A stretch of 64,000 nucleotides of DNA from positions 361,001 to 425,000 of the forward strand of contig JAIGNY010001459.1 of the NCBI GenBank assembly GCA_020152595.1. Reading direction: 5' to 3'. Each line of letters begins with the position of its first letter. The first letter of the stretch is position 1. Below, piece after piece: positions 1 through 13,200 of the stretch. The DNA is from Chiridota heheva. Taxonomy: Eukaryota; Echinodermata; Holothuroidea; Apodida; Chiridotidae. The translations under genes and the position numbers were made by a program. Under the pieces are notes generated by a model. It worked only from the letters and a program-made list of their open reading frames with translations, had not been told where the DNA came from and made no database searches.

Positions 1-181
1 ACTGGTTATCAAAGGCCGTGGACATTGACTTGGTTGTCAATGTTATGTCTGTCCGTACGTCGTACCTGTGTTCTCGTCCAGGTCGTATTAAGCGTTTCGT
101 GATAGCATTTGTACTATCATAACCGAATACGCAGGCGACGACCCGTCATTGTAATTGTGTGTTCAACTCTCTCTCTCTCTT
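1..181 (+). mobile_element. 3' part of a tRNA-derived SINE (family A)
   Basis: This is nearly the same sequence as 54,369-54,545: the same body (CCGTACGTCGTACCTGTG, CGTATTAAGCGTTTCGT, ATAACCGAATACGCAGGCGA) in the same order. It is cut at its 5' side by the window edge, so the tRNA-like head is not seen here. The tail differs: a (CT)n run here, (TCG)n in the other copy. The two copies are the evidence for a dispersed element. Confidence 0.75.
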
Positions 182-2506
182 ACCGCATTAATTTATGACA
201 ACACGTGCTGATTTTGTGATTCGTAATCCAAGCAACAACTCCCTGGTAATCCGGTCGTAAAAACAATAACAATACCCAGGCAAACATTTAATCCGTCCGT
301 AAATACAATTATTAGTTTTGAAATATTTGTTACTCTTTGAAGTAAATAATAAAAGACACGAATTAATCTGTAATTTTATCACAAAAAATAAAAATCAACA
401 AATTTAAGGTCTTTCCCATGCAGCCTAAAACTATGATCCCTATGGTTCCATTTGCCTCATACTGTACATATGGTACATGGCAAGCTTCGACTTCAAATCA
501 TTTAGGGAGGGGGGGTTTTAGGGTGACAGAAAATTTAAATCTTACTGGCAACAATATGGCAATTTCTATATGAGCCTCCATATTTCCTGAATTTCAGATA
601 AATACAAAAATCAAGTTTCCCAACCTAAGATATGTCAACCAATATAACCCCTCACAAATAAAACAGGATCAAAGGATTTAAATAAATTTGAGTGGCAACA
701 GAAAATATTGAGAAAGGGCAAAATGTCATCACTAAATTAAACTTCAGTAATATCCAGATTGCTTAGTTTGTTTTCGGTGCTAATTTTCGATTGATAAAAG
801 TTATTTTCATAATTTGGGTACACAGTTGTTAATTCTAGGTGCATACTTTTAAATCTAGGTGCATATGTTTCAATACATTTTAGTTTTGTTCATTAAAAGT
901 TTAGGAAAGTCAAGTTCTTCATAGCTTAAAGTTTAAACACAGGAAAACTTCTTTGCAACTTCAACCTTTTCTTAAATATTTGTGTATTACTTCCACTATC
1001 AAATAGATGATTATTGGTGCACTTTTTCTAGACATTGAGGCACATTTTCTAGATCTTGGCACACATTTTAGTTTATTTCCCAATTTTTGATTTTCTGCAA
1101 AATAATTTGTTTTCCTTGAAACTGTTATAAAGTTACATGATATGGCTAGTAGGCCTATTAGAAAATGGAAGACTAATGAAAATTGGAATCCAGAACTTGC
1201 AGAAGGATAATTGAATATCACATAGGGCTTTACATAAAATGGACATCAGATGCTTCATTTGTTTAATTAGGTGTTGCCTATTTAAAGTTAAAAGTTAGAC
1301 CTAATCACTTTATTTATTTTTACTTTTAAAAACTTGTAAAGAAAAGTCTGTATAAATTCCTAAATACTTACAAATGATTGGTCCAAAGTAAAATACCTTT
1401 CCGCGCTAAATATCCAAATCCTTGATTGTGATTGGAGACAGTAAATCATTCAAATCGCGTAATGAATATGCAGCACTGAAGGAAATAAATATCAGTCGCC
1501 ATCTTTAATTTCAACCTAGAAAATATATTTCGCCTTTTTCAATCGTTTACCTCACAAGAATGATCTAAAGGCATCACATATGAATAAAGACACATTATCC
1601 ACATCAAATCTAAAGGTAAAAAAGCAACATTAATTCAGACGGTAACGGAAATTCGTATCGCGTATTGACGCACACAACACATGCCAAAACGACATTGCGT
1701 GTCGACCTAATCATGATTATCACAATAAACCATCGAAGACGGCTTTAATCACTTACTTTTTAATATCGATTTATCCAATTTCCAAGCCTGGCAAGAATGA
1801 AGAGATTTCTTATTGAGTTCCGATATATATATATACAACGTTCTCGGACAAGTTTTAGTCTTACGAATGTCTTCAATAACCGGAAAAGAGGTTAAGTTTC
1901 ACAGCTTATCATACAGTTTTCTGAACCCAGCCACCACGTTGTACACTTTATGTGTACATCAATTTTTTTAACCTCTCATAACTTGCTTAAATTCTGCCCT
2001 AATAATCTTCCACACCACTCTTCGTCATATCAGTAATCTTCTATGTACTATTTCAAGCAACAAGGTTTGAATATTTCTTAAATATATGCTTTAGTTTCGG
2101 GGAAATTTTGAAGAATTTTGAGGACGCCGAATGCACGTCTTTTTCAAATCTAAAGCTGCCTTAAAGATATCGCCCATTCAGAGATTATACCAAAAGTACA
2201 TAGAAAAGTGCAACATAATTAAAGCGCACAAGTCAACGATAAGCGTAATCCACAATACATTTTCTTGGGAACTGCGACATGCTGAAACCTGAATAAATGA
2301 CAGGCTAGACGGCGACTCGAGAGTGTCTAATCCAGGCCCACTTGAAGGATATTTCCCAAAATGAAAGATTTTCCGATCAGAAACAGCTTGAAATGTTAAA
2401 TAACTCGATTTTGTGAATTATAGACCTTAACTGTTTTCCGATTCGTAATTGACCAATTTTTTCAGACTTTCTGTGTGCAAAAGCGCCAAAAATAAGCCCA
2501 TAAGTT
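182..2506. other. Unannotated AT-rich intergenic DNA
   Basis: No coding exon, RNA gene or repeat family could be recognised. Small reading frames here are short, hydrophobic or low complexity and show no domain. A short C-run follows at about 2,528, inside the next element. Confidence 0.5.
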
Positions 2507-2981
2507 CCGGTGTAAAAGTAAATTCCACCCCCCCCCCCTTCCGTAAATTTGGGCCCCCCTCGGACCTTATTTTCTCAGAAATGTCAAGTAAATTTGGTCC
2601 CCTCCGGACTGATTTTACTAGGTAATTTACTGATGTGTCTACAGTTCCTTCAATTAATTTTGTGTACTGAAGTGATGAGCTAAAAGGTGAATAGCTAGTA
2701 CACTAAATAAAAACAAAAGGCCAGCTTTACGCAAACGGCAGTGAGCTTTAGTGTGAAAGGAAAAGAATGGCTTTTTCTTGCAAAAGGGGACAAGTTGTTG
2801 TCTCCAAATTTCATAGGAATGAAGGGCCTGGGCCCAAATTTCCTAGCAGACCGTTTTTACTATGAGGGGGGAATAAATTTACTGGAGGTCTATGGCTTAT
2901 TTGTCTGGGGGCCCAAATTTCCTAGGAAATAAAAACCGGGGGGCCCAAATTTGCTGTGGGAAAAATTTACTTTTACACCGG
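2507..2981. mobile_element. MITE family B, complete copy
   Basis: The ends are inverted repeats: CCGGTGTAAAAGTAAATT at 2,507-2,524 and its reverse complement at 2,964-2,981. The interior carries several copies of a GGGCCCAAATTT / AATTTCCTAGGAAAT motif in both orientations and G- or C-runs. A second, truncated copy lies at 46,607. No target duplication was identified and no transposase is encoded, so it is a non-autonomous inverted-repeat element of unknown superfamily. Confidence 0.75.
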
Positions 2982-4060
2982 CAAATAGCCTCCAGTTCTG
3001 CGCCACTACCTCTATACTTAGGCCTATGTATATTTCCTGAAGCCTAAGCAAAAAATTATGTAGGATTTATTAGTCCCAGGCTTTTCTCAGACTGTTCACG
3101 TTTTAGCCTTCCTGTAAAGGTAAAGTAAATCACCTTCGCTTAGTCTATTATACTGCCTATATGCCTAATGGAAAAGCTAGACATTTTTAAATGGGGGTGG
3201 GGGGGGGGGGGGGCTAAGAACCATAACAATTTCAAAATCCAAGCTACCTCCACCCCTGTCTCACTGACTACACTTTAGTCACGCACTTTGTTGACAGAGG
3301 AAACTATACTTTAGTAGCCGCTGACTGAAAAAAATTAAAACATGAGAGACTCCAGCTCCCATAACCTGTTTTAACAAAAGCCTACTTACTAAATAGGTGA
3401 CCTTTAATTTCCTGATTTAGAATCTAAATTCGTCCTCTGAAATTCCGAAATTTTATAATATTTTTTTTCAATTTTTCAAAAAATTTCCAAAAAAAAACTT
3501 GAAAATCAGCAGCAAACATGAACGAAAACTGTGATTTTAAAATTAAATACAGTTAAGATTCCGAGCTCAAGAAGGCATAGGAAGCGTCCAACAAGGGATA
3601 ATTGAAAATTGATTAAAAAAAAAAAAAAAAGGTGGCAACCTTTTTTTTTTTGATGTTCGAAACATTTTACCCTTTTTGTAGATCCTTCAAATAAATGTTG
3701 TTAACAGTTAACGTTTTGCAAAGTTTTCACGAGGGTCTTTATTATTGATGTAACTGCTCTTAAACGCATTGACTCCTCTTTCGAATGTTAGGGACAAATT
3801 ACCTGTGGTCTTGTTAGAAATTATGCAAATCAGAAGCTCTCGCGCTTGTGACGTACTAAGCTTGTAAACCCGTCTGCGAGAAAGGTTTTATTTATCTTAA
3901 GTAAATTGTCCAAATAAAATAGGATTTTTAAAAAAGTAAAAATATATTTTATTTTTTAAACAGTAACAATTTTGTAAGATAATTCTGAGTTATTTTCAAA
4001 AAGTGTAGACAAACAAATTTGTTAATTTGTTTATAAAACATTTTTAATGTATAATTAAAT
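2982..4060 (+). promoter_or_regulatory. 5' flank of MRPS18B
   Basis: Low-complexity DNA (poly-G at about 3,187, A- and T-runs at about 3,615-3,650) leads into the MRPS18B start. A TGACGT sequence at 3,849-3,854 is a CREB/ATF half-site, a common element of housekeeping promoters, but one hexamer is weak evidence. An in-frame TAA at 4,052-4,054 precedes the start codon. The transcription start cannot be placed. Confidence 0.25.
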
Positions 4061-4213
4061 ATGGCAGCCTCCATGATTAGAAGAGTGGGCTACTTTTTAG
4101 CTTCTGATAAGAATTTATTTCGCTTTATTCTCCATCAGAAACCACGATGCTTAAGTATTTTCGTTTCTAATGATTTCCGAATTTCTAAACCCGACAGTCG
4201 TCTTCAAATAGCG
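4061..4213 (+). CDS. MRPS18B: MRPS18B coding exon 1 (presequence)
   Basis: Codes 51 residues, beginning MAASMIRRVGYFLASDKNLF, rich in Arg, Lys and hydrophobic residues as expected for mitochondrial import. The exon ends in phase 0 before the donor GTATGA at 4,214. The presequence is not conserved between animals, so the assignment rests on the clean start, the in-frame stop at 4,052 and the frame match with exon 2. Confidence 0.8.
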
Positions 4214-7200
4214 GTATGATATACGATTACGAGTCATACGACATAGCCAGTAGCCTAGGCACTAACCCGTTGGGCCTAACATTAAGTTATACTGTAGCCT
4301 AGGCCAGCCTGTGTAAGCTAACGTTAGACAGTGGTGTAGTTAGTGTATTCTCGCCGTCGGAGTCGACATAGCCGTCTACGAGCTTAGTACGGTTTTGCCA
4401 AGTTTGAGGGAAAACTTTATCATTACAGTCAATGGGATATTTTTTATGAAAACTTGTGTCACCTCAGCCAGTCAGCGAAAACTAATGGTACTCATAAGTC
4501 ATATTTGTAACTAAGAAACTGGGGGAACCTAATTTCGTGCGCTTAAGAAAGAAAATGGCAAAAAATCTATTAAAAAACGAAAACTTACCTCTAAAAATTC
4601 TTTGGTGTCACTAAACTTCTCATCTTGTAACGCTAACGGTGATGAATAAAAAAGAAACTTCCATGAAAGAGTCAAACGATAACAAATTAAAACAAAACTC
4701 GGCATGTTCATTTAAATTTGAGGGCTCCTAATTTTGTGCATCTAATGGCACACTTTGGCTTTTGCTTTTACCCATTAGGAAAACTTGAACTTTTGAAGAT
4801 CCTTTAAAACTGCTTAATGTTGTTTTCAAACACTTGAATGTATATAAAACATTGAAATGTCAAAAAAATCAAAGACCACTTTTCGAAGTCTTTACAATAT
4901 GGGAGCATAAGACTAACATGCAATTGCACTGAAAGTTTAAAACACATTCTGATTCAATAGCTTATTTTTAGTGATATCTGGCGAAAAGAATTTAGCTGAA
5001 CCTTTCATTTGTTTCTTTAATCTCTTTTTTGTGTGCATTCACTCACAATTGAATCAAAATACTGTCAGAAAATATAAATTTTTCACACCCTATAGCGGGA
5101 TGGAAATTAAGTTTTGTAAGTTCATAGCCTTAACTTGTTAAAGTTTTAAAATATTCATCAGTTTTGAATTCAATGTGACCTTTGTTTATACTTTTTTTTT
5201 TAATAGCTTAGACCATCATTATACTTTATCCTTACTCCAGTGACAACAGCTGGATGTGTGTGTTTAAGTGAGAAGAAAAAATTGTTGTTTTTATTGGCTT
5301 AACTGGACCAGTAATTTTTTCAAGGAAAATATCTTTTAGGATATGAGTTATATTGCATTTTAAGTAAGAAATATTTGTCTCCCTTACCCCAGGAAGCATC
5401 ATTTTCACGATTTTGAATGTAAGTTTTAGCTCGTAAGTCCAATTGTTCGAAATTGGTTGCTAAACTAGGTGGAATTAAACATATTACGTATTGCATGAAA
5501 TAAGGTTCAGTTACTATACAAAATATTTAAAGAAAAAAAAAAATTGTGCAGTATTTGTTAAAAAAATTACAAAAAAAATGTCTTTCTCCAATTGACTGCA
5601 ATGATAACTGACTGTTTGTTTTCCCCTTGCATTGTTACGTTGCTGTGCACCACAGCACTCCCGGATGTCAGACCTCAAGAATAACTGATGTTACTGTAGT
5701 ACGCCTAACGTTACATACTTTCGAAGCAAGGCAACTCGACACAAAGCCAACTTGGCATACAAGCTGGTATAACATTAGGCCTAATGTCAGTGGTGGGGCG
5801 TTGTTATGCCTTAATGTTATGTTATGAAAGTACCTATTGCGAGAAAATGTCATTTTTTGACAATGTCAATGTAATTTTTCCACAAAACTACCTCGTTTTC
5901 AGCCATTGCGGGAATTTTTTTCTTTTGCTGAAATATGACAAAATGGACAATAATTTAATTATATTTCTGGAGTTTTCAGTTGAGGTATGTGCAATTTTTG
6001 TCAAAATTATGAAAAATTGTGTTTTCTCCTGTTGACCGTAATGATAGTGGCCCTATGGATTTTTATTTCGGGTGAGCCCTATAGGGCTAGGCCACACTCA
6101 AAACACCAAGCAATTAATTTCTACAAAAATTCTCTGGCCTACCCGTACTTATGACTCCTGACAGTCATGAGATAGATTCCTTTGACACTTGTTTTTTGAT
6201 CAAAACTATCACTACTCACCTCCCCCCCCCCCTTTTTTTTTTTGTTGACATATTGTTTTTTAAGATACTTTTATACTTGAACTCAAAAGTCCACAATTGG
6301 GCTCACATGGGATTTATATAAACTGATAATGTTTTTCATGTTCTTGTACTGGAAATCTTTTTATATCCCTGTAACTTTGTTGGATTATTTAGCTACCTCT
6401 GTGCAATGTCTGCTACTCATGAGTGAAGTATAAATGTAAACTCCTAAGTCTTCTTCTTCTTTCTTTGTTGATAGTATTTTGTCGTTAATCGTCAGTTTGG
6501 GTCATATTTTGTCCTGTAATTTTGTGGCTTAAAAACCATGGGATATGTCAAAAAGTAGTAAAACAGAATCTAGTAAGGGTAATTATACTGTGATCACCTG
6601 AAGAACTTTCAATGAAAATAATTCAAATAGTACAAAAGTGAGATAAATTTTCTTTCAAATACATTAAGAATTGCCTTAAAGTATATGATGATGAGACAGA
6701 TAAGACAGAGCTTTGAATTTGAAAATCTCCTTAATGGAATAAGTTTTTTGAATGCTTTCTTCACCAGTTTGTTTCTTTAATGTCGTTTTTCTCATAATAT
6801 GCACTTGCTTGACCACTGAACTGATTCTGCTGATTAAAAGTGTAGAAGAAAATGATTTACTTTTTGATTTTTTTGCAAAACTAGGCAAACTATGAACATT
6901 TTGTATTACTAATACTATACTGTCTTACTGCTGGTCTTAGATTTTTCCATTTTCAAGCCTCAACTCAAGATATTCATGCTTTGTGACATTTTTTTCTCAT
7001 GTTAGGTCTGACCCGCGCAATGATTTTGTGGTAATGCCGTTAGTCTGTTAGTCCATTATCAGTTCCACGAACATCTTGTGAGCTTTTGTTTTAGATTAAA
7101 AATTAAAGTTTTTTTTTCTGGCAGGTTCCCAGATAGGAACTGTTTTTAGCTACCCAAGTAAGGTGTTTTCCTGGCAACATATCCAATAGGTGTTAAGCCA

Positions 7201-10200
7201 CAAAATCTGAGGAAAAAATACCACAGAGTACATAAAGACTTTGATGAATGCGAGGATAGGATGTCACAAATGGCCTCATATCAGTCATTTCTAAAAGTAG
7301 TGAGAACAAAAATCTCAATCTGCATAGTTTGGCAGTAAATTGCCAAGCTTTGGCCAAAGTCTTGAAAATTGATCAAATTTTTACAATAACTTTTTTTTTT
7401 TAAATTCAGACAGAAAACTCATGCCTTCTTGAAAATTGTAATCCTTTGCACCTTTGCAAGTTAATGTATACATCTGTAGAGAAATACTTTATATGAATTG
7501 TTGGATTCATTTATCTTTGCAGGCATCCTTTCCAAGGTTACTTTATACTTCAATAAAATACAGATGTGAAGAATCTCTACAAGAGAACTTACAGTTATGG
7601 CTATGTGATAAGCGCCCTGATGACCTAACGGAAGAAGAGATTGAAGATGGCATTGCATACATAGGAGGAGAAGGTAGATATGGTTTCTTTCATTTAATTG
7701 TCTGCAGGGACACTTGCACATAAAATGAAATGGGAGGGGGGCATTAAAGGAATATTCCCGTGGATTTTTGTAAATTTTTATTTGAAAGCATACTTTTAGA
7801 GCCAATTTGGTACAAAAATCAGGTTGATATCATATCCCGTTCAGGAGATATGTATTTTTAAAGATTTCCCAATTGCATTTTAAAGTTTTTGTACAGTATG
7901 ATGAATTTGTGTTTGATGATATAGAGGCAATTCCATTGCAATGTTTATGTATTTGAACGTTAATTGGTTGTTTCTGTATGATTACAAACCATTTTCCAAA
8001 AGTTGTTGAAGTAAGGTATATTTGGCAATGTATATAAATACTTAACTTTAATCGATTTATTTTTCTAGCAGGTTTTACTAATAAAAAAGGATGATAGATT
8101 TTAATGAAATACATAAACTTTGTAGGAGAATGTGTTGCTGTGTTTCCTATTCGTTTATTGGCATTTTTTGTGAACCTTAAAATTTGAGTATCTCTGGGTA
8201 GGAATAACATATCAACATGATTTTTGCATTAAATTGTTTCTAAAATTGTTCTCTTTTGTATGAAAGGTTACACAAAACATGGGAATATTCCTTTAGGAAA
8301 GGGTACTGTCTATGGTGTCTTTCGAGTCACATGATGAGAAGCAATTGACGGGAAACAATAAACAGACAAAATATGTGCACTCTCTGTACAAAATGAATTA
8401 AACTAAACAGAAAATACAGAAAATAAGATGAATATGAAAGCAAAAAGAGAAGAATTCAGATACTTGGCTTTATGTAAAAAAGTGTCAATCTTCCTGCATA
8501 ACATAACAAGATAATGGGCTAAGAAGGGATTACCCCATAAGAAGCTCAAACCACATGTAGCACCACCATCACAAAAGAAAAATACAGACAAAAATAAAAG
8601 ACAACCAGAGTTAGTAAAAGAATTTATCATATTGACTTTGAAATTGTGAACAGAAATGGAGCTAACCATGCACTCATGCAAATCATTCCACTTATTAACA
8701 AGTGTTTGTGAAAAGCTCAAATATCTATCGTTTAAACCTCTTCGGTCAACTTTAAACTGTTACCACTGTCACATGAGGATTAGGTGAAACATGCAAGAAA
8801 TTACAGAAAGTCAAATTATTACTACCAGATAGGAATTTAAAACCCTAAATCATATCGCCACCTCTCAACTCAAGCGTAGTCAAGGATTCACAACCTAGAT
8901 TTACAAAAAAAGATTACTTACTTCAGGAATAAGTCTTGTTGCTCTTCACTGATTCTGCTCCAAAATGATTTATCCTTTTCATAAAAGGGACTCCAAGCCT
9001 GAGTAGCATATTTAAGGTGAGGCCTATCTAAGTGCTTATACAGAATAAGAGCAACTTCTCTACCAAGAAAGCAAGTATTTCCTGTAATCAAACGAAGCAT
9101 CCTATTTGCCCTTGCAGCTGCTAAAGCACACTGTTTAGATGGGCCAGATTGCTAGTAATGACAACACCAAGATCCCTTTCTTTATCAACACAACTGAGAT
9201 TTGAACCATTCATGCAGTAATAAAAACCCAAATTGCTCTGACCAAAATGAATAACTTTGCATTTATCAACATTAAATGATATCTGCCATGCTTGGGAACA
9301 AAAAACTTATCCAGGTCACCTTGCAACAGTGAAGAATCCCTAGCACACCAACAATTCTGTAGAACTTAGTGTCATTAGCAAATTTACAAATCCTGGAGCC
9401 AAATGAAACATCGATTAATGCATATTCTGGGTTGTGACTGGAAATCAAAAAGAAAGAGGAATACACATAATCTAAAATTAACGTAAATAAATACTTCTTA
9501 CATCAGAATTAATGTCTTTGAGTTACAAAATAAGCCACACCCACCATAGCAACGCTGTAACTAGGTGGGGTAAACAAACTTTAAATCCGGAAGACCATGC
9601 ATTGTCATTTAGATGTTCAGTGTGGCCTGCCGCAAGTTTTGATCCATTTATGGTATTTCCATGATTTTTAGAGATTTTAGCAAAAGAAATAAACAAAATT
9701 CAGTTCGCTAACCATTCTGGGTGAAGGGAATTGGATTTACAAAGCTTGTGACGGGTTCATAGGTGCAATTTTTGTTCACCATTTGTTTTGTGTAGTATAT
9801 TGCATAGCGCGCCGCTAGCCAGCTGTACTGTACCAGTACCGTGTAGGATTTTCGCCCCACTTAGTTATGCAGAATTTGTTGCTAGGCAAATTCATGCGGT
9901 GATTGGTTGAAAAAGCTGTCAATTATTTAACAGTGAGGTCAATTGAATATGACTGTGCCTTGTTTGCTCCTTTTACAGAGTACCAAGAAGTTTATGAAAG
10001 CAAACCAAACGTGTGGTACGGATACAGAAGAAATTTCAAAGGAGGGGTTGCTCCTGAAGTAAGTAAAATCAGATTTCACGAATAAATTCTATATTTAGTT
10101 AGAAGTGAGAGTCTCAGAACTTTTGCTATCAAATTTTGCAAACAATTCACAAAGTATATGAGATAGAAGTGATGAATGTAAGAATGCACTCTTTGATTTA

Positions 10201-13200
10201 TTAAGAAAGGAAGGATGCCCTGATTTGAGAATGAAAACAGTCACGCTAATGTAATAGATACGACATAAATGCTGTGCCCAGTGAAAGCAAGTTTCTATCA
10301 ATAATATACTCCAAAAGTGCAGATTACCGGTCCTGCGTGAAAAATGTTGAAAATTTACAATTGTGACAGTGAAGGAGAGGTTTTTGTTAGAAGTATTTTG
10401 CCTTCAGGCATTTATTAAATTAGTTAGGCTTATATTAATATGCAATTTTACAAAATTGCTGTTTCAGAACATTTTCTTGAGAAATTATACATGTTGGCGT
10501 CTGCTTTGCCGTCCGTGTCCACCTCGGCATTGGTTAAAGTTTTGGGGTGAGCAGGGTCTATGAAAAGCTTGTCGTCATTTCAAAATGTACATTATTTAAA
10601 AGTGGAATAAATATATAGAATGTGCATAATGTCTGAATTAAAATGGCAGTGTCATAGATGGTAATAAAAATAACAAATGATTGGGCTTGAAAAGAACTGA
10701 ACAGTTTTAAAATATCTGAAATATTGTTTTAAAGATTTTTTAGTGGAAATTATTAGACTCTGCCTTAATTATTTAAGTTGACTGCTAATTCACATAGAGT
10801 TGTTGTATGAACTGACTTTTATTTATGTTTGAGTACAAACAAACAAATAAACATTTTATGCAATTTACATTTGAAAAAGGACATAGACCATTGATTACTC
10901 TTTTCATTCACACAAATAACTTCTACCAATATACTACAGGTGGCCAGTTATTTAATCAGGAATTTTTGCATTCAACAATGAGATGTGCTTCTTTAACTAA
11001 TTTCAGAAGTGTTCATTGCACTATTAGAATTGGTACTTGGAATTTAGAACTTGAATATAAGGATCTTAAAGAACGACATATAACATGGTAATTACATATG
11101 GGAGGGATGGCATCGGGTTGGGAGGGATGGATGGCTGGCTTCCGAAAGGAATGCATGAATGGCATTGGGGAGGAGAGAGATGGATGGCATTAGGGAGGAG
11201 GAGATAGATGGCATCAACAGGGGAGGATGATGGCATCGGGGAGGTGGGAAGGATAGCATCAGGGCGGAAGGGATGAATGGCTTTGGGGAAGGATGGATGG
11301 CATCGGGATGGATGGCATCATGGAGGAATGGATGGATGGCATTAGGGAGGAATGTATGTCATTGGGGAGGGACTGATGGTGTCAGGGAGAAAGGGATGGA
11401 TGGCATCAGGGTGGATGGGAGGGATGGATGTCAGCAGGGATTGAGGGAGGGATTGATGGCATCAAGGAGGGAGGTAGGAATGGATGGCATCAGGGGGGAT
11501 GGATGAATAGCATCAGGGAGGGAGGGATGGATGGATGGCATTAGGGAGGGAGGGATGGATGACATCAGGAAGAGATGATGACATCAAGAGGGACAGATAA
11601 ATGGCATTGGGGAAGGAGGGATGGATAGCATCAGTGAGGGATGGGTGGGTGCATTGGGAAAAGAGAAAGGGGTGGATGGGACTGGGGGAGGGAGGGATGG
11701 ATGGCATTGGTGAAGAAGGGATGGCATTGTCGAGGGAGGGATGGATGGTTGGCATTGGGGAGGAAGGGAAGGATGTTATCAGACAGAAACAAATGGATGG
11801 CGTTGGAGGGGCATAGATGACTTTTATGTGGAATTCATCAAACTTTTGACAATTCATACTTTTCTACAGTAATTGCAGTGCTTATTAGATGTATGTCATC
11901 ATTTGATAAATAAGAATTATTCAAATATAAAAAAATAAAAAAGTGAATAAATGAAATATTGTGTTTACAAGCAAAGCTACACACCCGCACACACACACAT
12001 AACCACATACACACACCAACACCACTGCATAGGTTCCTGATGCTGATAGCACCCAAACCAAAAATGAAAACAAAGAATTAGATACTGTAAGTGGACTTCC
12101 CTAAAGCTTGGCTTGTTTTTAAAATTTCTCTCACTGGAAGTTACTGGAGGTGTTACTGCTTAATTCCTTCAAGTAGCGCACTTCCCATGCATCTTTGAAT
12201 AGTTGAGCATACTGTCATTCAGACAGCTCTAATCTAAAAATAAAATCGGGACCTTACCAAAGTCCTATAGGAGTAATCTTAATATTATTTTAAATTACTC
12301 AAATTTCTTTTACAAAATGTAACTTTTTCATAGGAATCATATTAAAGATTTTTGAGAAAAAGTAGCTTGAAAATGGGTAAAACCCCAAAATGGCTAAAAA
12401 AGATTAACAAAAAAGTTTTTTTTTCCTTTTAAATCTTACAACAACTTTATAGATCACTATTTTTGCTTCGAAATCAAACATGTAAGTCCTAAGACTATTA
12501 AGTTTTATAATCCCTACCTACAATCTTTTGTTCTGGAGAAATTGCCATTTTGACACTATTTTTTCTCTCAAAAAATTGTGTACCAAAACCATACATCGCA
12601 CATGCTTCATTGAACTGCCATTTGAAACTGCTTGCAATTTCCTTTCATTTGATATATAATTAAAGGCATATGTGACTAGCAAGCGAGCGCACCTGGTTTT
12701 GAGTTCTGGTGAGACTACTGCACTATATTTTTTTGCTGCGATTTTCATGGGTCATTTATTTGACTAAAATCATTTTTACTGTTTTTTCATCTTTCTCTTC
12801 TTGCTAAAACTTGTAGATTAGCATCATTGGAAAGAAAGTTTTATCTCTCTTTGCAATATTCACAAGAAATTATTCTTGTGCAAAGATTGACCCATTTGTT
12901 GACAAAATTGCTTAAATTGCATATTTTTGTCCGATTTTTCTTAAATTGGCTTTCATTACTCACAAGATCAATATCTTGCTTTCATTCAAACCAAACTTGT
13001 AATGAAAGAAAATGAAAGAAAAAGTGTCAAAAATGAATATGAAATTTTTTTTACGAAAATTGGGCTCACATTTTCCAAACCCTGGTAGAGTAAGGGGTTG
13101 ATGTCCGTTTTGTACATCATAGTTTGTGCTGTTTTTTTTTTTTTGCATTTTTCCTCCAAGATCTTTGTTAAAGTTATTTACACAGTTTCACAAACGGCCA

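Noticed and set aside
11273-11857. Open frames on both strands (Trp/Met/Gly-rich and Pro/Ser-rich)
   Set aside because: By-products of the GGATGGAT minisatellite.
12518-12748. 76-codon - strand frame in MRPS18B intron 3
   Set aside because: No domain recognised; located in AT-rich DNA without splice or start support.
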